Shown: one piece after another, positions 13,701 through 22,648 of the stretch
Layout: each line of letters opens with the position of its first letter
Position numbering within the stretch: position 1 is the stretch's first letter
Assembly: GCF_902686445.1 (NCBI RefSeq)
Contig: NC_062214.1
Location: forward strand, 54,161,177 to 54,225,176
From: Sciurus carolinensis
Lineage: Eukaryota > Chordata > Mammalia > Rodentia > Sciuridae
Reading direction: 5' to 3'
DNA: 64,000 bases
The notes under the pieces: generated by a model
The model's input: the letters and a program-made list of their open reading frames with translations, nothing else
Told to the model about the DNA's origin: nothing
Database searches by the model: none
Position numbers and translations under genes: made by a program

Positions 13701-16700
13701 CCTTGGGTTTTTTGGGATTGGCTTATTTCACTTAGCATGATATTCTCTAGTTCCATCCATTTACCTGCAAATGCCATAATTTCATTCTTCTTTAAAACTG
13801 AATAATATTCCATTGTGCGTATATGCCACATTTTCTTTATCCATTCATTTGTTGAAGGGCACCTAGGTTGGTTCCATAGTTTAGGCATTGTGAATTGAGC
13901 TGCTATAAACATTGATGTGGCTACATCACTGTAGTATGCTGATTTTAAGTTCTTTGGGTATAAAGCGTGGAGTGTCATAACTGGTTCAAATGGTGGTTCC
14001 ATTCCAAGTTTTCTAAGGAATCTCCATACTGTTTTCCAAAGTGGTTGCACCAATCTGAAGTCCCACCAACAATTTATGAGTGTACCTTTTCCCCCAACAT
14101 CCTTGCCAACACTTACTATTGCTTGTGTTCTTGATGATTGCCATTCTGACTGGGTTGAGACGGAATCTTAGGGTAGTTTTGATTTGCATTTCTCTGACTG
14201 CAAGAGATGAACTTTTTTCATATGTTTGTTGATAGGCTGTTTTTCTTCTTTTGTGAAGTGCCTGTTCAGTTCCTTAACCCATTTATTGACTGGGTTATTT
14301 GTTCCTAAAATACATATTCATTATTGAACTTTTTTTTTTTATGGAGATTTTTTTCTTTTTTAATATTTTTTTAGATGTTGATGGACCTTTATTTTATTCA
14401 TTTATTTATTTATATTTGGTACTGAGAATTGAACCCAGTGCCTTACTCATGCTAGGCAAGTTCTCTACCACTGAGCCACAACTCCAGCCCTTGAACTTTG
14501 AATATATAATAAGGCAAAAAGGAAAAGAAAAAGTACTTTTATTCCCATAAGTCAGAGATAACCACTGAAATAATTTTAGTACATTTTCTTCTGTGTTTCT
14601 GTTCACATGAAGATTATCTGTTTGCCCACTTAATCTACCTACTTTTCTTTATTTTAATATACATGTTTTTTTCAGTACCTCTTTCATTTTTATGTGGTGC
14701 TGAGGAATGAACCCAGTGCCTCACAGTATTAGGTGATCACTCTACCACTGAGCCCAACCCCAGTCCCCCTACTTATTTTCTTAATGTAAATTAGGATGAT
14801 ATTGTTTATTACCATGTGTCTATCATATATCTTTTTTCTTAAATTGTATTTATTTATTTTATTTTATTTTGAGACATGGTCCCACTAAGTTGCCCAGGCT
14901 GGCCTCAAAACTTTCAAACCTCTTGCCTCAGCCTCTTGGGTAACTGGGATTATAGGCATGCACCACCGTGCCCAGCTGAAAGCATCTTATGTAATGGCTA
15001 CATATTCCCTAATTTAGTCTCTTGTAAAATGCTTAAATTGGTTTTACTTTTTATATTATACATGTGGTAACACCTTCATATGTAAATCTTTGACCCTACT
15101 TTTGATTTTTTGGGGGGCGGGGGTGGCAGGAGACCAGGTCTTGCTATGCTGCCAAGGCTGACCTCAAACTCCTGGGCTCAAGCAGTTGTCCCCTAAGCCT
15201 CCCTGGTAGCTAGGACAACAGGCCCATGCCACCACACCCAATGTTTGTTTTAATAGAAGATGCCTAGAAATGGAATTCCTGTTCAAAGAAGTTTTTAAAA
15301 TTATTTTATTATAAAAATACATTAATAGAAAATTTGCTATCTGAACCATGTTTTAAGGGTATAGTTTATTTGTGTTCAGCGTGTTCACATTGTTGTACAA
15401 CAGACCTCTGGAAGTTTTTCATCTTGGAAAACTCTACCCATTAAGTGGCACCTCCCCATTTCCTCCTCCTGCCAGCCTCTGGCAACCACCAGTATTAGTT
15501 TCTGCTCTGTGAATTTGACCATATTAGTTACCTCATAAGTAAAATCAGACACTGTCTTCTTTTGCTGGCTTATTTCACATACCATAATATCTCAAGTTTC
15601 ATCCATGTGACAGGATATCCTTCCTTTTTAAGGCTGAATAATATTCTGTTGTATGTATGTACCACATTTTGTTTGTCCATTCATCTGTTGGTGGATGCGT
15701 GTGTCGTTTCTACCTCTTGGCTAGTGTGAATAGTGTTGAAACAAATGTGGGTTTGTAAATATCTCTTTGAGATCCTCCTTTTAATTCTTTGGATATGTAT
15801 CCCAAAATGAGATTGCTATGTCATTTGGCAATTCTAGTTTAAATTTTTTGAGGAACTATCATAGTATTTTCCAGAGTGGTTGAAGAAAAATATAAATTCG
15901 GGCTGGGGTTATAGCTCAGTGGTAGAGCACTTGCCTAGCACGTGTGAGGCACTGGGTTTGATCCTCAGCACTGCATATAAATGAATGAATGAATGAATGA
16001 AATATTGGTATTAAAAATACATATATAAACTCCTAACATATATTGCCAAAATATTTCCCACTAGTGTCTGAAGTATACACAAAAGTACTTATCTCACTAT
16101 TTCCTTGCCACCACTGAGTAATGAATAAGATAATTTATGTTTTTTATTTTAAAAGTTAAAAAATATTTCCTAAAAATTGTGTTTTTTTAGATTTCTTGTT
16201 GAGGTGTTTGGTTTTGTGACAGGTTGCTTTCTTTTTTTCTCTTTCTTTCTGGTACTAGGGATTGAACCCAGGAGTGTTCCACAGCCCTTTTTTATATTTT
16301 TATTTTAAGACAGGGTCTCACTAAGTTGCTTGCCTTAGGGCCTTGCTAAATTGCTGAATTGCTTTGAACTAGGGAATCCTCCTGCCTTAACTCCCAAGCC
16401 ACTGGGATTACAGGTGTATGCTACCACGCTCAGCACATTATTATTGTTTTTTTAAATACAGATTATTATCTGTGTTTTCTTTGATCACATTTTCAATGGG
16501 AATCTTAGTCTCTCTGTTTTTTGTTTGTTGTGAGTTTTTTTAGGGGTTGAGTACTTTATGTCTCTATCTCATAATATTTATCATTCTCTTCCCTTCTTTT
16601 TTGTCATTATTTCCCACTGCTGTTTAGGTGCCTCCCTCTACATGCCCCTTTTTCTAATTCATTATTATAGGCCCAGAAGACTGTTAACCAGTAAAATTGG

Positions 16701-19700
16701 TTAGATTAATTAGCTCATAAAACTTTAAGGAATAACTTTGGAGCGGGGTGCGGTCGTACATGCCTGTAATCCCAGCGCCTCAAGAGGCTGAGGCAAGAGG
16801 CTTGAGAGTTCAAAGCCAGCCACAGCAAAAGCAAGGCCCTAAGCAATTCAGTGAGACCCTGTCTCTAAATAAAATACAAAAAAAAGGACTGGGGATGTGG
16901 CTCAGTGGTTGAGTGTCTCTGAATTCAATCCTAGTAACCCCTCCCCACCCCAAAAAAGAAAAAGCAATAACTTTGGAGTTACTCCAAACAGAATGCACAT
17001 TTCAGTGCATGGGTTTTATGAGTTCTTTTAGCTTCATGGTGACCTCTTTTACATCCTTTATCATCCTCAGCTCTGTTCCTAATAGGTGATTAATTGAGTT
17101 CCATAGTTGAGCTCTGGAAATTTGGGGTGGTAGACTTTATTCACCTGGGGAGCAGCATAATCCTACTTTTTTGGTAGTGCTGTAGAATTTCCTGGCATGT
17201 AGCTTATTGAGACTGAGTAATATAATAATAGCAGTTTAACTTGGTCATATTCAGTGCATTTAAATATATAGCACCTACCTTGTCCAGAAAACCTCCTCCT
17301 CTTGTTCCTTTTACTGACTCCCTTTGCTTTACCTGCTCAGTTCTCCCAGTCCTCAAACATGCCTGCATCCAAACACAGATGCTCTCCCTCCTGCCCACTC
17401 TCTTCCTGGTTCTCCTTTTATCACAGAGTTTCAGCAGTGGCCATGTGGAAGACCAAGGGAATTCTCTGATGTTACCTTTTCACAGGTCTCTTGTGGCAAT
17501 CCCCAGTGGTTCCTCTTTGAGTAGAATGCAAGGGTTGTGCTATGAAGAGAGGTCACCATTCTTCCCTCCAGGTCCCAAAGCAAAGGGTGCTGAGCAGTGG
17601 CAGTCCATGCTGCTTCACCTGCAGCAAGACTTTGAACCTATACCTCTGCCCCTTTTCACCCACAAAGACTGAATTCATCCCTTTTCCTATTTCACAGAAT
17701 ATTGTTATGAGAACATAAAAAGCACACCCACGTGTTATGTTTCAACAGGTTTAAAAATGTTATCTTTGAAATCAGTCCAACAGAAGAAGTTGGAGACTTT
17801 GAAGTGAAAGCCAAATTCATGGGAGTTCAAATGGAGACATTTATGCTACATTATCAGGTGGGTATGCACAGGTAGAACTAAAATCTCTCTCTTTGAAGTA
17901 GTTATATTCTCATCAAGGTGGGGGAAGGAGATAAAATGAAGACCCCTTCGGGGGAAAACTGTCCATGTTCAGCTGAGCTTGGCTCCACAGAGGGGAAAGA
18001 AGCCAAGTGTTTGAATGTGTCTGATTTGGCCTGTGCACTCTGCAGAGCTTTCCAAGATATGTGAATCTTCAGGAAGTGTTTAAACAATCTTCCACTTAAG
18101 TGTTGCCAATAAACTGAGATGATACCTTAGACTTGAATGAAAGGCTTAGGTATAAGGGTTAACAGTATAGTTTGATTTTTTTTTTTTTCTCCTTTGATTT
18201 GATATTGATACTTAGAAGTTTAGTGTTCTTTTCTGTCTCACTAAGTTACTGAGGCTGAACTGGAACTTGTGATCCTCCCACCTCAGCCTCCTGAGTCCCT
18301 GAGATTACCTGTGTGCACCACTGCACCCTGCTAGGGTTAGATGTTTTCTGATGAGGTGTGTATAAATTGCATCTTTGTAAGTTGAGTCCCATTTTAAATT
18401 CAAAAAGAACTCTGCAGGGATTCCCTAATTTTTATTTTAAGAATCTAATTTTTTTCACATTAAAAAATATTAGGGCATTGAGAGAATTCCTAACAATGTC
18501 CAGACTCCTTTAGTTTTGTGTACGTAACACTTTATAAATTTTGTTTTGTTTTGTTTTCTCCTCCTGTGCTGAAGTTCAAACCCAGAGCCTCAAGCATAGT
18601 AGGCAGGCTCTCTACCACCAAGCTGCACCCCAGGCCCTATAGGCTGTTACAGTTCCATTTCTCAAAGTGCTAGCTACACTCTGTCAAACTGGGTAGATGC
18701 CTTGCTATGAACATGCACGTGAACATGTTGTTCCCTTTACTTGGGTGCCTTTCCTCCCTTTCCCATCCCTTTTACTCCTCCATCTAATAATGAATACTTG
18801 CCTGTGTGTTACCATCTCCAAAACCACCTCCAATCATACCACAATAGTTGGTCTCCCCTTTGCTTCAATAGCCCTGAGAGACATCCTTTGTTTATAGTAC
18901 ATGTTGACGCATTTCCCTCCCACCCCCCACAAACTGTGCCACTCCTTAAGGACAGGTAGTATGTCTTAGTCATCTTTGTTTCCTTCTCAGAAACTAGTAG
19001 ATTCTCAAAGCATATTGGCCAAACAAATGTGAAGTGATTTTGTGGTACAAATAGCTAACTAAATGTTTCCACACAAAAAAGACCCACTTATTCCCTCATT
19101 TTCACCAAATACATATGGGCCTACTAGTCTGCCTGAAGTAGTTTATTCATTTATGCTCAAGTTCATTAAATGTGGGGTAACTGCTTAGATGCAAGGTGAT
19201 ATATTAGGCATAGGGGGACGCAATAGTCCCCACCCTCATGGAGCTGCTAGGAGTTTTCCAAAAGATGGATTGATTAAATCTTTGGGTCACTTTGGGTCCT
19301 TTAACCCTTGCTTTCTCATTCCCACTCCTCTAAAGTTTATAGGTAGGAAGACCACACCAATTCCTTAAACTTGTTCTGCATGGTGGAGCATAGTAGGAAA
19401 AGCAGCAGCTTTGTAATCAGGTCTGGAGTTGCCATGTCCAATTCTGATCTGCTGAGCACATCATTCAACATCTCTGAGCCTTAGCAGATCATCTTCAAAC
19501 CTGGTGTAATCTCACTTCATAGGATTTTTGTGAGGACTTAAAAATGTATCTTATAATGTATCTAAACAATGCCAGCACAGGGTAGGCTCCTTAAGTCCTC
19601 TTTTATCCCTTGTCGTCAAAATATAAAAGATTTCTCATGTGAAATAGAAATTAATTATGAATCTAATAGAGAGGTGGTATGGATGTAGTGGTAGAGCACA

Positions 19701-20605
19701 CATTAGCATGAAAGAGACCTTGGGTTCAATCCCTATTGAAAAAGAATCTAATAGATGTTATTAAGACATTACTAGTCTTGTCTCACTTTTTTTTTCTTTT
19801 CTTTTTTTTTTTTTTTTTTTTTTTTTAGTTGTAGATGGACACGATACCTTTATTTTTTTATCCTTAGGTGGTGCTGAGGATCGAACCTAGTGTCTTGGTG
19901 GGCAAGCGCTCTACCACTAGGCAACAACCCCAGCCCCCTTGTCTCACTTTCAGTGATTAGTATATTTCATCATGTCTTACAATGCTTCTGCCTTTTCCAA
20001 ATTTCTTAAAACTGGTGACCCACAATGAAATGAAATGGGAAAATGTCATTGTAACTTCTGAAAAAGGGTTTTTTGCAGTACTGGGGATGGAAGCCAGGGT
20101 CCTACACATGGTAGGCAAGTGCTCTACTACTGAGCCACATCCCTAAGCCCCCTGAAATAAAAAGAAGTGTGTGTGTGATAACTGACATGCTTTTTCTTTC
20201 CAAGTTTGGTGTGCTTTAAATATAAACAATATGACTCCCTAATGTCAGATTAACCAGCAGGTCCCCTTGGCCAACATGCCTGTGTGCTCCAGCTCCCAGG
20301 GTATTTGTGCAGGGGGCAGTCATGTAGCTAGAAACTTCTGTCTCGCCCTGCTTCGCATCTGGCATAGGAAACTTGCCTTATTCCTTCTGGATCCCTCCCT
20401 ACGTTGTGTCCTTTCTTTTGTTGTTCCACAGATTTGACTGACTGCCAAAATGATTTTTTTTGTTTTTTGTTTTTTGTTTTTTTTTTAACAGGACCTGCTG
20501 CAGCTACAGTATGAAGGAGTTGCAGTCATGAAATTATTTGATAGAGCTAAAGTAAATGTCAACCTCCTGATCTTCCTTCTCAACAAGAAGTTCTACGGGA
20601 AGTAA
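1..20605 (+). CDS. IQGAP1: IQGAP1, C-terminal 440 codons (ten exons, spliced; 5' part outside window)
   Basis: Ten exons with GT-AG borders join in one frame and end at TAA 20603-20605: 1-138, 700-832, 4274-4376, 5014-5149, 5559-5646, 9421-9633, 10498-10664, 12648-12770, 17749-17857 and 20492-20605. The sum is 1324 nt, or 440 residues plus one base. Counting back from a 1657-residue protein gives residues 1218-1657. The register is supported because serines fall at 1441 and 1443 (KSKS) and a tyrosine at 1510, all known IQGAP1 phosphosites. The part present covers the tail of the GAP-related domain (which binds Cdc42/Rac1 but is not an active GAP) and the RasGAP C-terminal region, known to bind E-cadherin, beta-catenin and CLIP-170. 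The calponin-homology, WW and IQ domains lie upstream of the window. No frameshift or premature stop is seen. The paralogues IQGAP2 and IQGAP3 fit less well than IQGAP1 from memory. Confidence 0.97.
139..699 (+). other. IQGAP1: IQGAP1 intron, no recognised repeat
   Basis: This short intron opens with GTAAGA and closes with TTTACTTTCAG. I see no SINE or other interspersed repeat in it and no further exon. Confidence 0.7.
700..832 (+). CDS. IQGAP1: IQGAP1 exon, residues 1263-1307
   Basis: It completes Arg1263 and runs [12 protein letters not shown] to IINTHT. The acceptor is TTTACTTTCAG and the donor GTAAGT at 833. The segment links the GAP-related domain to the RasGAP C-terminal region. Confidence 0.96.
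1065..1180 (+). mobile_element. MER5-like hAT-Charlie DNA transposon fragment
   Basis: The stretch recalls the MER5A core: 'catcagaatta', then 'gttaaaaatgaag', 'gatcccacca' and 'gaatcagaatccctgg' in the right order. It is diverged and truncated inside an IQGAP1 intron. Confidence 0.55.
1458..1551 (+). mobile_element. ID SINE, 'agatagctcagttgg' subtype
   Basis: A tRNA-Ala-derived monomer with an intact B-box-like core (gggttcaatcccc) and a short A-rich tail. It is flanked by a perfect 16-bp duplication, agaatgcactttgata, at 1442-1457 and 1552-1567, inside the L1. Confidence 0.93.
3023..3158 (-). mobile_element. ID SINE with unique 3' tail
   Basis: A reverse-oriented ID with the tail type that reads 'ggtattgtgtccacctacaa' in sense. 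A perfect 13-bp duplication, ccaaatgaatttc, lies at 3010-3022 and 3159-3171. Nested in the same L1. Confidence 0.93.
3764..4273 (+). other. IQGAP1 intron end, nothing recognised
   Basis: About 500 bases between the L1 and the next exon. I see no repeat or gene beyond the acceptor GTCTTTGCAG. Confidence 0.6.
4274..4376 (+). CDS. IQGAP1: IQGAP1 exon, residues 1308-1341 plus 1 nt
   Basis: Begins [12 protein letters not shown] and ends TIESLI with the first base of Gly1342. Acceptor TTTGCAG, donor GTAATG. It belongs to the start of the RasGAP C-terminal region. Confidence 0.96.
4649..4778 (-). mobile_element. ID SINE with 3' tail
   Basis: A reverse ID bounded by a perfect 15-bp duplication, atttgtcagctattt, at 4634-4648 and 4779-4793. 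Confidence 0.92.
4982..5013 (+). promoter_or_regulatory. IQGAP1: Unusual IQGAP1 3' splice site with C11-A14 run
   Basis: The acceptor of the next exon reads C11, then A14, then CCTTCAG. The usual polypyrimidine tract is thus split by fourteen adenines only seven bases from the exon. The exon is plainly coding and conserved, so the site must work. The homopolymers should be length-variable. Confidence 0.85.
5014..5149 (+). CDS. IQGAP1: IQGAP1 exon, residues 1342-1386 plus 2 nt
   Basis: Completes Gly1342, begins [10 protein letters not shown] and ends DARTILL with two bases of Asn1387. Donor GTAAGT at 5150. Confidence 0.96.
5559..5646 (+). CDS. IQGAP1: IQGAP1 exon, residues 1387-1416
   Basis: Completes Asn1387, begins [11 protein letters not shown] and ends PATSEQ in phase 0. 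Acceptor CATTTTAG, donor GTAAAA. Confidence 0.96.
5650..6671 (+). other. IQGAP1 intron, no clear repeat
   Basis: No SINE or L1 is visible. The part at about 6090-6300 (gaggtggagggcatcagg, then gtgcaaaggagagg) resembles an old, widely dispersed mammalian repeat whose family I cannot name. Confidence 0.4.
6672..6850 (+). mobile_element. L1 3'-tail fragment
   Basis: It reads 'agagaaaagggaccaagtgg', a purine-rich tract, then 'gttatgtacaactatagtg' and 'ccaatgaaaaatatgaaaa'. A similar unit lies at 49090-49255, and the end of the larger L1 at 37100-37340 also resembles it. Confidence 0.6.
6874..7180 (+). mobile_element. B1-ID dimer SINE split by a later ID
   Basis: The B1 half runs to about 7005 and the ID half resumes at 7121. 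The intruding ID occupies 7006-7120, with the 11-bp duplication aaaagtactgg at 6995-7005 and 7121-7131. Confidence 0.8.
7006..7120 (+). mobile_element. ID SINE nested in B1-ID dimer
   Basis: An ID with the tail 'gaagatattgtgtccacata', placed between the two halves of the host dimer. Confidence 0.87.
7278..7358 (-). mobile_element. ID SINE
   Basis: A poly-T leader and a reverse ID of the 'caactgagctatctcccc' subtype. A perfect 15-bp duplication, ctctgagaaattctt, lies at 7263-7277 and 7359-7373. Confidence 0.93.
7540..7885 (-). mobile_element. MIR SINE, interrupted by an ID
   Basis: It reads like reversed MIR: 'cctcacattatcccc', 'cccttttacagattagg', then after the ID 'gtctgactccagagcctgaa'. 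An ID fills 7722-7828. Confidence 0.65.
7722..7828 (+). mobile_element. ID SINE inside MIR
   Basis: 'gactcagtggtagagtac' to 'ccttagcaccacatata' plus a short A-rich tail. Confidence 0.82.
8017..8232 (+). mobile_element. B1-ID dimer SINE
   Basis: A full-length dimer: 'ggcacacctgtaatcccag' in the B1 half, an A-rich linker, a diverged ID half and a terminal A run. Confidence 0.88.
8391..8545 (+). mobile_element. ID SINE with (TAAA)n expansion
   Basis: After 'cctcagcaccacata' the tail has expanded to about 47 bp of TAAA repeats (8469-8515), then the usual 'tttgtgtccttctgcaacta' tail. Confidence 0.87.
8925..9220 (-). mobile_element. L1 3' end fragment
   Basis: On + it reads 'gtacacaaatggggtacatc' ... 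'gtacatagggtaatggtg' ... pyrimidine-rich tract ... 'catccacttatcaggg'. The same landmarks occur in the L1 tails at 13.5 and 54.7 kb. Confidence 0.8.
9421..9633 (+). CDS. IQGAP1: IQGAP1 exon, residues 1417-1487, with Ser1441/Ser1443
   Basis: Begins [12 protein letters not shown] and ends ELINDIAR in phase 0. It contains KKSKSVKED, in which the two serines count to 1441 and 1443. These are known PKC-regulated sites that control IQGAP1 conformation and Cdc42 binding. The donor is GTATTG, weaker than the other donors here. The frame stays open into the intron to a TAA at 9724. Confidence 0.97.
9634..10065 (+). other. IQGAP1: Candidate alternative last exon of IQGAP1 (intronic polyadenylation)
   Basis: Reading past the weak donor adds 30 codons before TAA 9724-9726. 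An AATAAA lies at 10043-10048, before the next repeat. Use of it would give an IQGAP1 lacking residues after 1487. No transcript data are available here, so this is inference. Confidence 0.25.
10066..10242 (+). mobile_element. B1-ID dimer SINE
   Basis: 'cacacctataatcccagca' through 'agcaagaccctgtctc', A-rich linker, shortened ID half and an A run. Confidence 0.82.
10498..10664 (+). CDS. IQGAP1: IQGAP1 exon, residues 1488-1542 plus 2 nt, with Tyr1510
   Basis: Begins [13 protein letters not shown] and ends NLASKG with two bases of Lys1543. The tyrosine in QQTYAAL counts to 1510, a known tyrosine-kinase site. Donor GTGAGT, followed almost at once by a poly-A run of about 25. Confidence 0.97.
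11232..11440 (+). mobile_element. B1-ID dimer SINE
   Basis: 'tcccagtggcttgggaggc' ... 'ggctagggatgtcactcaa' ... 'ttcaatccctggtacc' and an A/G-rich end. Confidence 0.87.
11441..12647 (+). other. IQGAP1 intron, old repeat remnants only
   Basis: About 11460-11560 (cccatgtacccttcacctag) resembles an old LINE-type element that also seems to occur at 26.4 and 51.2 kb. No gene is recognised. Confidence 0.4.
12648..12770 (+). CDS. IQGAP1: IQGAP1 exon, residues 1543-1583 plus 2 nt
   Basis: Completes Lys1543, reads [15 protein letters not shown] and ends EDLQVN with two bases of Gln1584. The lysine-rich stretch lies in the RasGAP C-terminal domain. Acceptor TAAACAG after a T run, donor GTGAGT. Confidence 0.97.
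13155..13352 (+). mobile_element. B1-ID dimer SINE
   Basis: A dimer with a slightly shortened B1 half, flanked by imperfect repeats (aagaagcattgact / aagaagcatctact). Confidence 0.83.
13525..14304 (-). mobile_element. 5'-truncated LINE-1
   Basis: The 3' end and last part of ORF2 on the - strand. A readable 118-codon piece lies at 13697-14053 and ends in [13 protein letters not shown] perfect 17-bp duplication, ctaaaatacatattcat, lies at 13508-13524 and 14305-14321. Confidence 0.94.
14331..14489 (-). mobile_element. ID SINE with 3' tail
   Basis: Reverse ID with tail; flanked by ttgaacttt at both ends. It sits directly beside the L1. Confidence 0.87.
14642..14768 (-). mobile_element. ID SINE
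   Basis: 'tatgtggtgctgaggaatg' to 'gagcccaaccccag' in reverse orientation, diverged. Confidence 0.82.
14845..14980 (-). mobile_element. B1 monomer SINE
   Basis: Reverse B1: 'ttgagacatggtcccacta' to 'catgcaccaccgtgcccag'. Confidence 0.82.
15102..15240 (-). mobile_element. B1 monomer SINE, diverged
   Basis: Reverse B1 with 'ctcctgggctcaagcagtt' and 'catgccaccacaccca'. The wording is closer to primate-like 7SL monomers than to the dimers around it. Confidence 0.7.
15300..15885 (-). mobile_element. Ancient L1 (L1M-type) 3' part
   Basis: 'cagcctctggcaaccaccag', 'tttttaaggctgaataata' and 'gatatgtatcccaaaatgag' are hallmarks of old mammalian L1 3' ends. A second copy of the same region lies at 53.5-54.6 kb. 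Confidence 0.8.
15900..16020 (+). mobile_element. ID SINE
   Basis: Well-preserved ID with a tail expanded to (GAAT)n. Confidence 0.9.
16228..16435 (-). mobile_element. B1-ID dimer SINE
   Basis: Reverse dimer: the ID half (gggattgaacccaggagtg) comes first on +, then the B1 half ending 'gctaccacgctcagca'. Confidence 0.88.
16743..16963 (+). mobile_element. B1-ID dimer SINE
   Basis: Full dimer with near-identical flanks (gaataactttgga / gcaataactttgga) at about 16730 and 16965. Confidence 0.9.
16978..17748 (+). other. IQGAP1 intron end, no recognised repeat
   Basis: A repeat-poor stretch before the penultimate exon. An open frame of 143 codons at 17241-17672 has no splice or family support. 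Confidence 0.5.
17749..17857 (+). CDS. IQGAP1: IQGAP1 exon, residues 1584-1620
   Basis: Completes Gln1584, begins [12 protein letters not shown] and ends METFMLHYQ in phase 0. Acceptor TTTCAACAG, donor GTGGGT. Confidence 0.97.
18225..18332 (-). mobile_element. B1 monomer SINE
   Basis: 'gtctcactaagttactgag' to 'gtgcaccactgcaccctgc' in reverse. Confidence 0.8.
18540..18640 (-). mobile_element. ID SINE, diverged
   Basis: 'gtgctgaagttcaaaccc' to 'gctgcaccccaggccc'. Confidence 0.75.
18690..19040 (+). mobile_element. L2 3'-end fragment
   Basis: 'ccactccttaaggacaggta', 'gtatgtcttagtcatctttg' and 'agtagattctcaaagcatat' match the remembered L2 3' pattern in order. Confidence 0.5.
19385..19600 (+). 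mobile_element. MIR SINE
   Basis: 'gtaatcaggtctggagttg', 'catctctgagccttag', 'ttcataggatttttgtgagg' and 'acaatgccagcacaggg' follow the MIR consensus order. Confidence 0.7.
19672..19745 (+). mobile_element. ID SINE remnant
   Basis: 'ggtagagcacacattagcat' and 'gggttcaatcccta' with a short A tail. Confidence 0.6.
19790..19937 (-). mobile_element. ID SINE with 3' tail
   Basis: Bounded by a perfect 13-bp duplication, cttgtctcacttt, at 19777-19789 and 19938-19950. Confidence 0.92.
20065..20150 (-). mobile_element. ID SINE
   Basis: 'gcagtactggggatggaag' to 'gagccacatccctaagcc', without a long T leader. Confidence 0.8.
20492..20605 (+). CDS. IQGAP1: IQGAP1 last coding exon, residues 1621-1657 and stop
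   Basis: Begins [14 protein letters not shown] and ends LLNKKFYGK then TAA. The acceptor AACAG follows a long T-rich tract. Confidence 0.98.
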   Translation, partial: DLLQLQYEGVAVMKLFDRAKVNVNLLIFLLNKKFYGK

Positions 20606-21097
20606 TTGATCATTTGCTGCCAGCTCAAGAAGGGTGCAGGAAAGAAACACCTCACCACTTCTTTCTAGGATCCTTCCTTACTTGTTGGAAGCGGAGGCCA
20701 ACACCACAATGATGCCCCGTTCAGTACTCTCCCAGTGCCCCATTTTTAACTCCTGTCACTCTAAGGGACATTTGTTGCCCGTTTTTCATAGTGAAATTAT
20801 ATTTCAGACTTAGTGTGACCCTTCTGTTTCCTTTTTTTTTTTTTTTTTTTTCCATCATTTAGGGAAGAGTGGAAACTCCACCAAAATCCCTTGCTGTTGT
20901 TATAGCCTTCGAAGTGGAATTACTATTTTGTAAGCTTTGGTGTTTGTGTTACTTAGTAATAAGGATAGTGGAGTTCAAATTTTTGTTATTCAGAAGTGGG
21001 AGTTATTGACATCAATAACAGGTACACATAACATACACAATTAAAATGTCAGGTTATCAACAGTTAATTAGGTTGTCATTTGAAAGTGAAGCTCTTT

Positions 21098-21285
21098 GCC
21101 AGGTGTGGTAGCGCACATCTGTAATCCCAGCAACTTGGGAGGCTAAGGCAGGAGGATCACAAGTTCAAGGTCAACCTCAGAAACTTAGTGAGACCCTGTC
21201 TCAAAATAAAAAGGAGTGGGGATGTAGCTCAGTGGTAAAGTGGCCCCTGGGTTCAATTCCCATACTACCAAATTAAAAAAAAAAA
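21098..21285 (+). mobile_element. B1-ID dimer SINE in the IQGAP1 3'UTR
   Basis: Sense-oriented dimer with imperfect flanks (gtgaagctctttg / gtaaggctccttta). It would be carried in the mature mRNA. Confidence 0.88.
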
Positions 21286-21385
21286 AAGTAAGGCTCCTTT
21301 ATATTTCTGTCTCATTAGTAAAATCAAAGGATATAGGGGATCATTGATTCTCTTCCATTTTACTTTGTAGTCAGGAGCTAATACG

Positions 21386-21391
21386 AATAAA
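21386..21391 (+). terminator. IQGAP1: Possible proximal poly(A) signal
   Basis: AATAAA about 780 bases after the stop, just beyond the SINE. Confidence 0.3.
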
Positions 21392-22193
21392 TCACTGTTC
21401 TCTGTTCAAATGAAACAGATTTAGAGAAAAGGAGATATTGTTTTAAAATTTCACTATCAAATTTGGGCAATGCTGTTAGTACAACCCCTTCTCCATTGGA
21501 TGAGAGAGTTCCACTGATAATGTTCAGCTGTCTTAAGTAGATGCAGAGTGGGCTGAGGCACCCACCTGTGTATACCCCTGTGCAGAGATTAACTGCATCC
21601 CTACAGCCAGGAAAGTCAGCAAGCTGTTCTGTCTTCAGAGTACCTTATTAAACATAGATTTATTTCTTTAAATGTGAGTGATAGGAATTTTAAAGATTTA
21701 TATAATGCTTCAAAAATCTTTGGAATACTCTGACAAAAAGTTTTTAAAAATCGGTTTATCTGTATATCTGAACTCTAGAAACTTTCTTATAGCTAAAACA
21801 CTAGGGTTTATCTGCAGGATTGCAAGAGATAATCCTGCCTTAAATAGCTAAAATAAAAACCAGCAAACCTATGTTACACTTGAGATTAAAATAAAAATTT
21901 CTTCCCAATTCTTTCTCTTCTCTTGCTGTTCACATTTGTGCCTTTATTTTATAGACCCCAATTTTCTGGGTTTAGTCAAAACCAATTCAGTGCTAAACAT
22001 TGAGTTTAGGAAGCTTCTCTTCTTAGAAAAAAAAGTCATAAACGCTTTTTTTCTTTTCTCAGTCTGTTTATCCTGGAAAATAGATTGAAATCATGCTACT
22101 GAGCCTACAGTTTTCTCTAAAATTTTGGTTCAGTACTCTTTTATCATAAAACAAAATTAACTAACATAATTTTACTGTTGTATATTTAAAGCC

Positions 22194-22199
22194 AATAAA
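22194..22199 (+). terminator. IQGAP1: Probable IQGAP1 poly(A) signal
   Basis: AATAAA in 'gccaataaactg', followed within 40 bases by GT-rich sequence (gtggtgtgtccc). Confidence 0.6.
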
Positions 22200-22642
22200 C
22201 TGTTTTGATGAATAGTAAGTTATGTGGTGTGTCCCTATGACAAATGATAAGTCTTGGAGAAGTGTTTTTGCACAGATTTGCCATTTGCCCTGTCCTTGTT
22301 TTTGGAAGACATTTTTTTTTTTTTAGCAAACGTCTTACTCAGATTAAAAGAAGATGCTCTTGAACTAGCAGCATCTCAAAAACTGGAAGTAACAAAAATG
22401 TGTCAACCCTGTTTCCTTAAAAGAGGATAATCATCCCAAATGCTTGTCCCAGAGCCTGCCTCCAAGACAGACAAGAATGAACAAAGTTTGCAACTCCTTT
22501 AATAAAATAGGATGACTCAATTATTTTTAAGTATTTTGTCCCTGAAATAACCATTTCTAACGCAAAGTAATGCCAAATGCACTTTGGGAGTTTTGGTGAC
22601 AACTGTGTAGAATTACAGTTTTAATAGCACAGGGATCACCCC

Positions 22643-22648
22643 AATAAA
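22643..22648 (+). terminator. IQGAP1: Possible poly(A) signal
   Basis: AATAAA in 'ccaataaactctg', between two better candidates. Confidence 0.3.

Noticed and set aside
17241..17672. 143-codon open frame in an IQGAP1 intron
   Set aside because: No family resemblance, and no splice sites that would join it in frame. It lies just upstream of the exon at 17749 and looks like chance.
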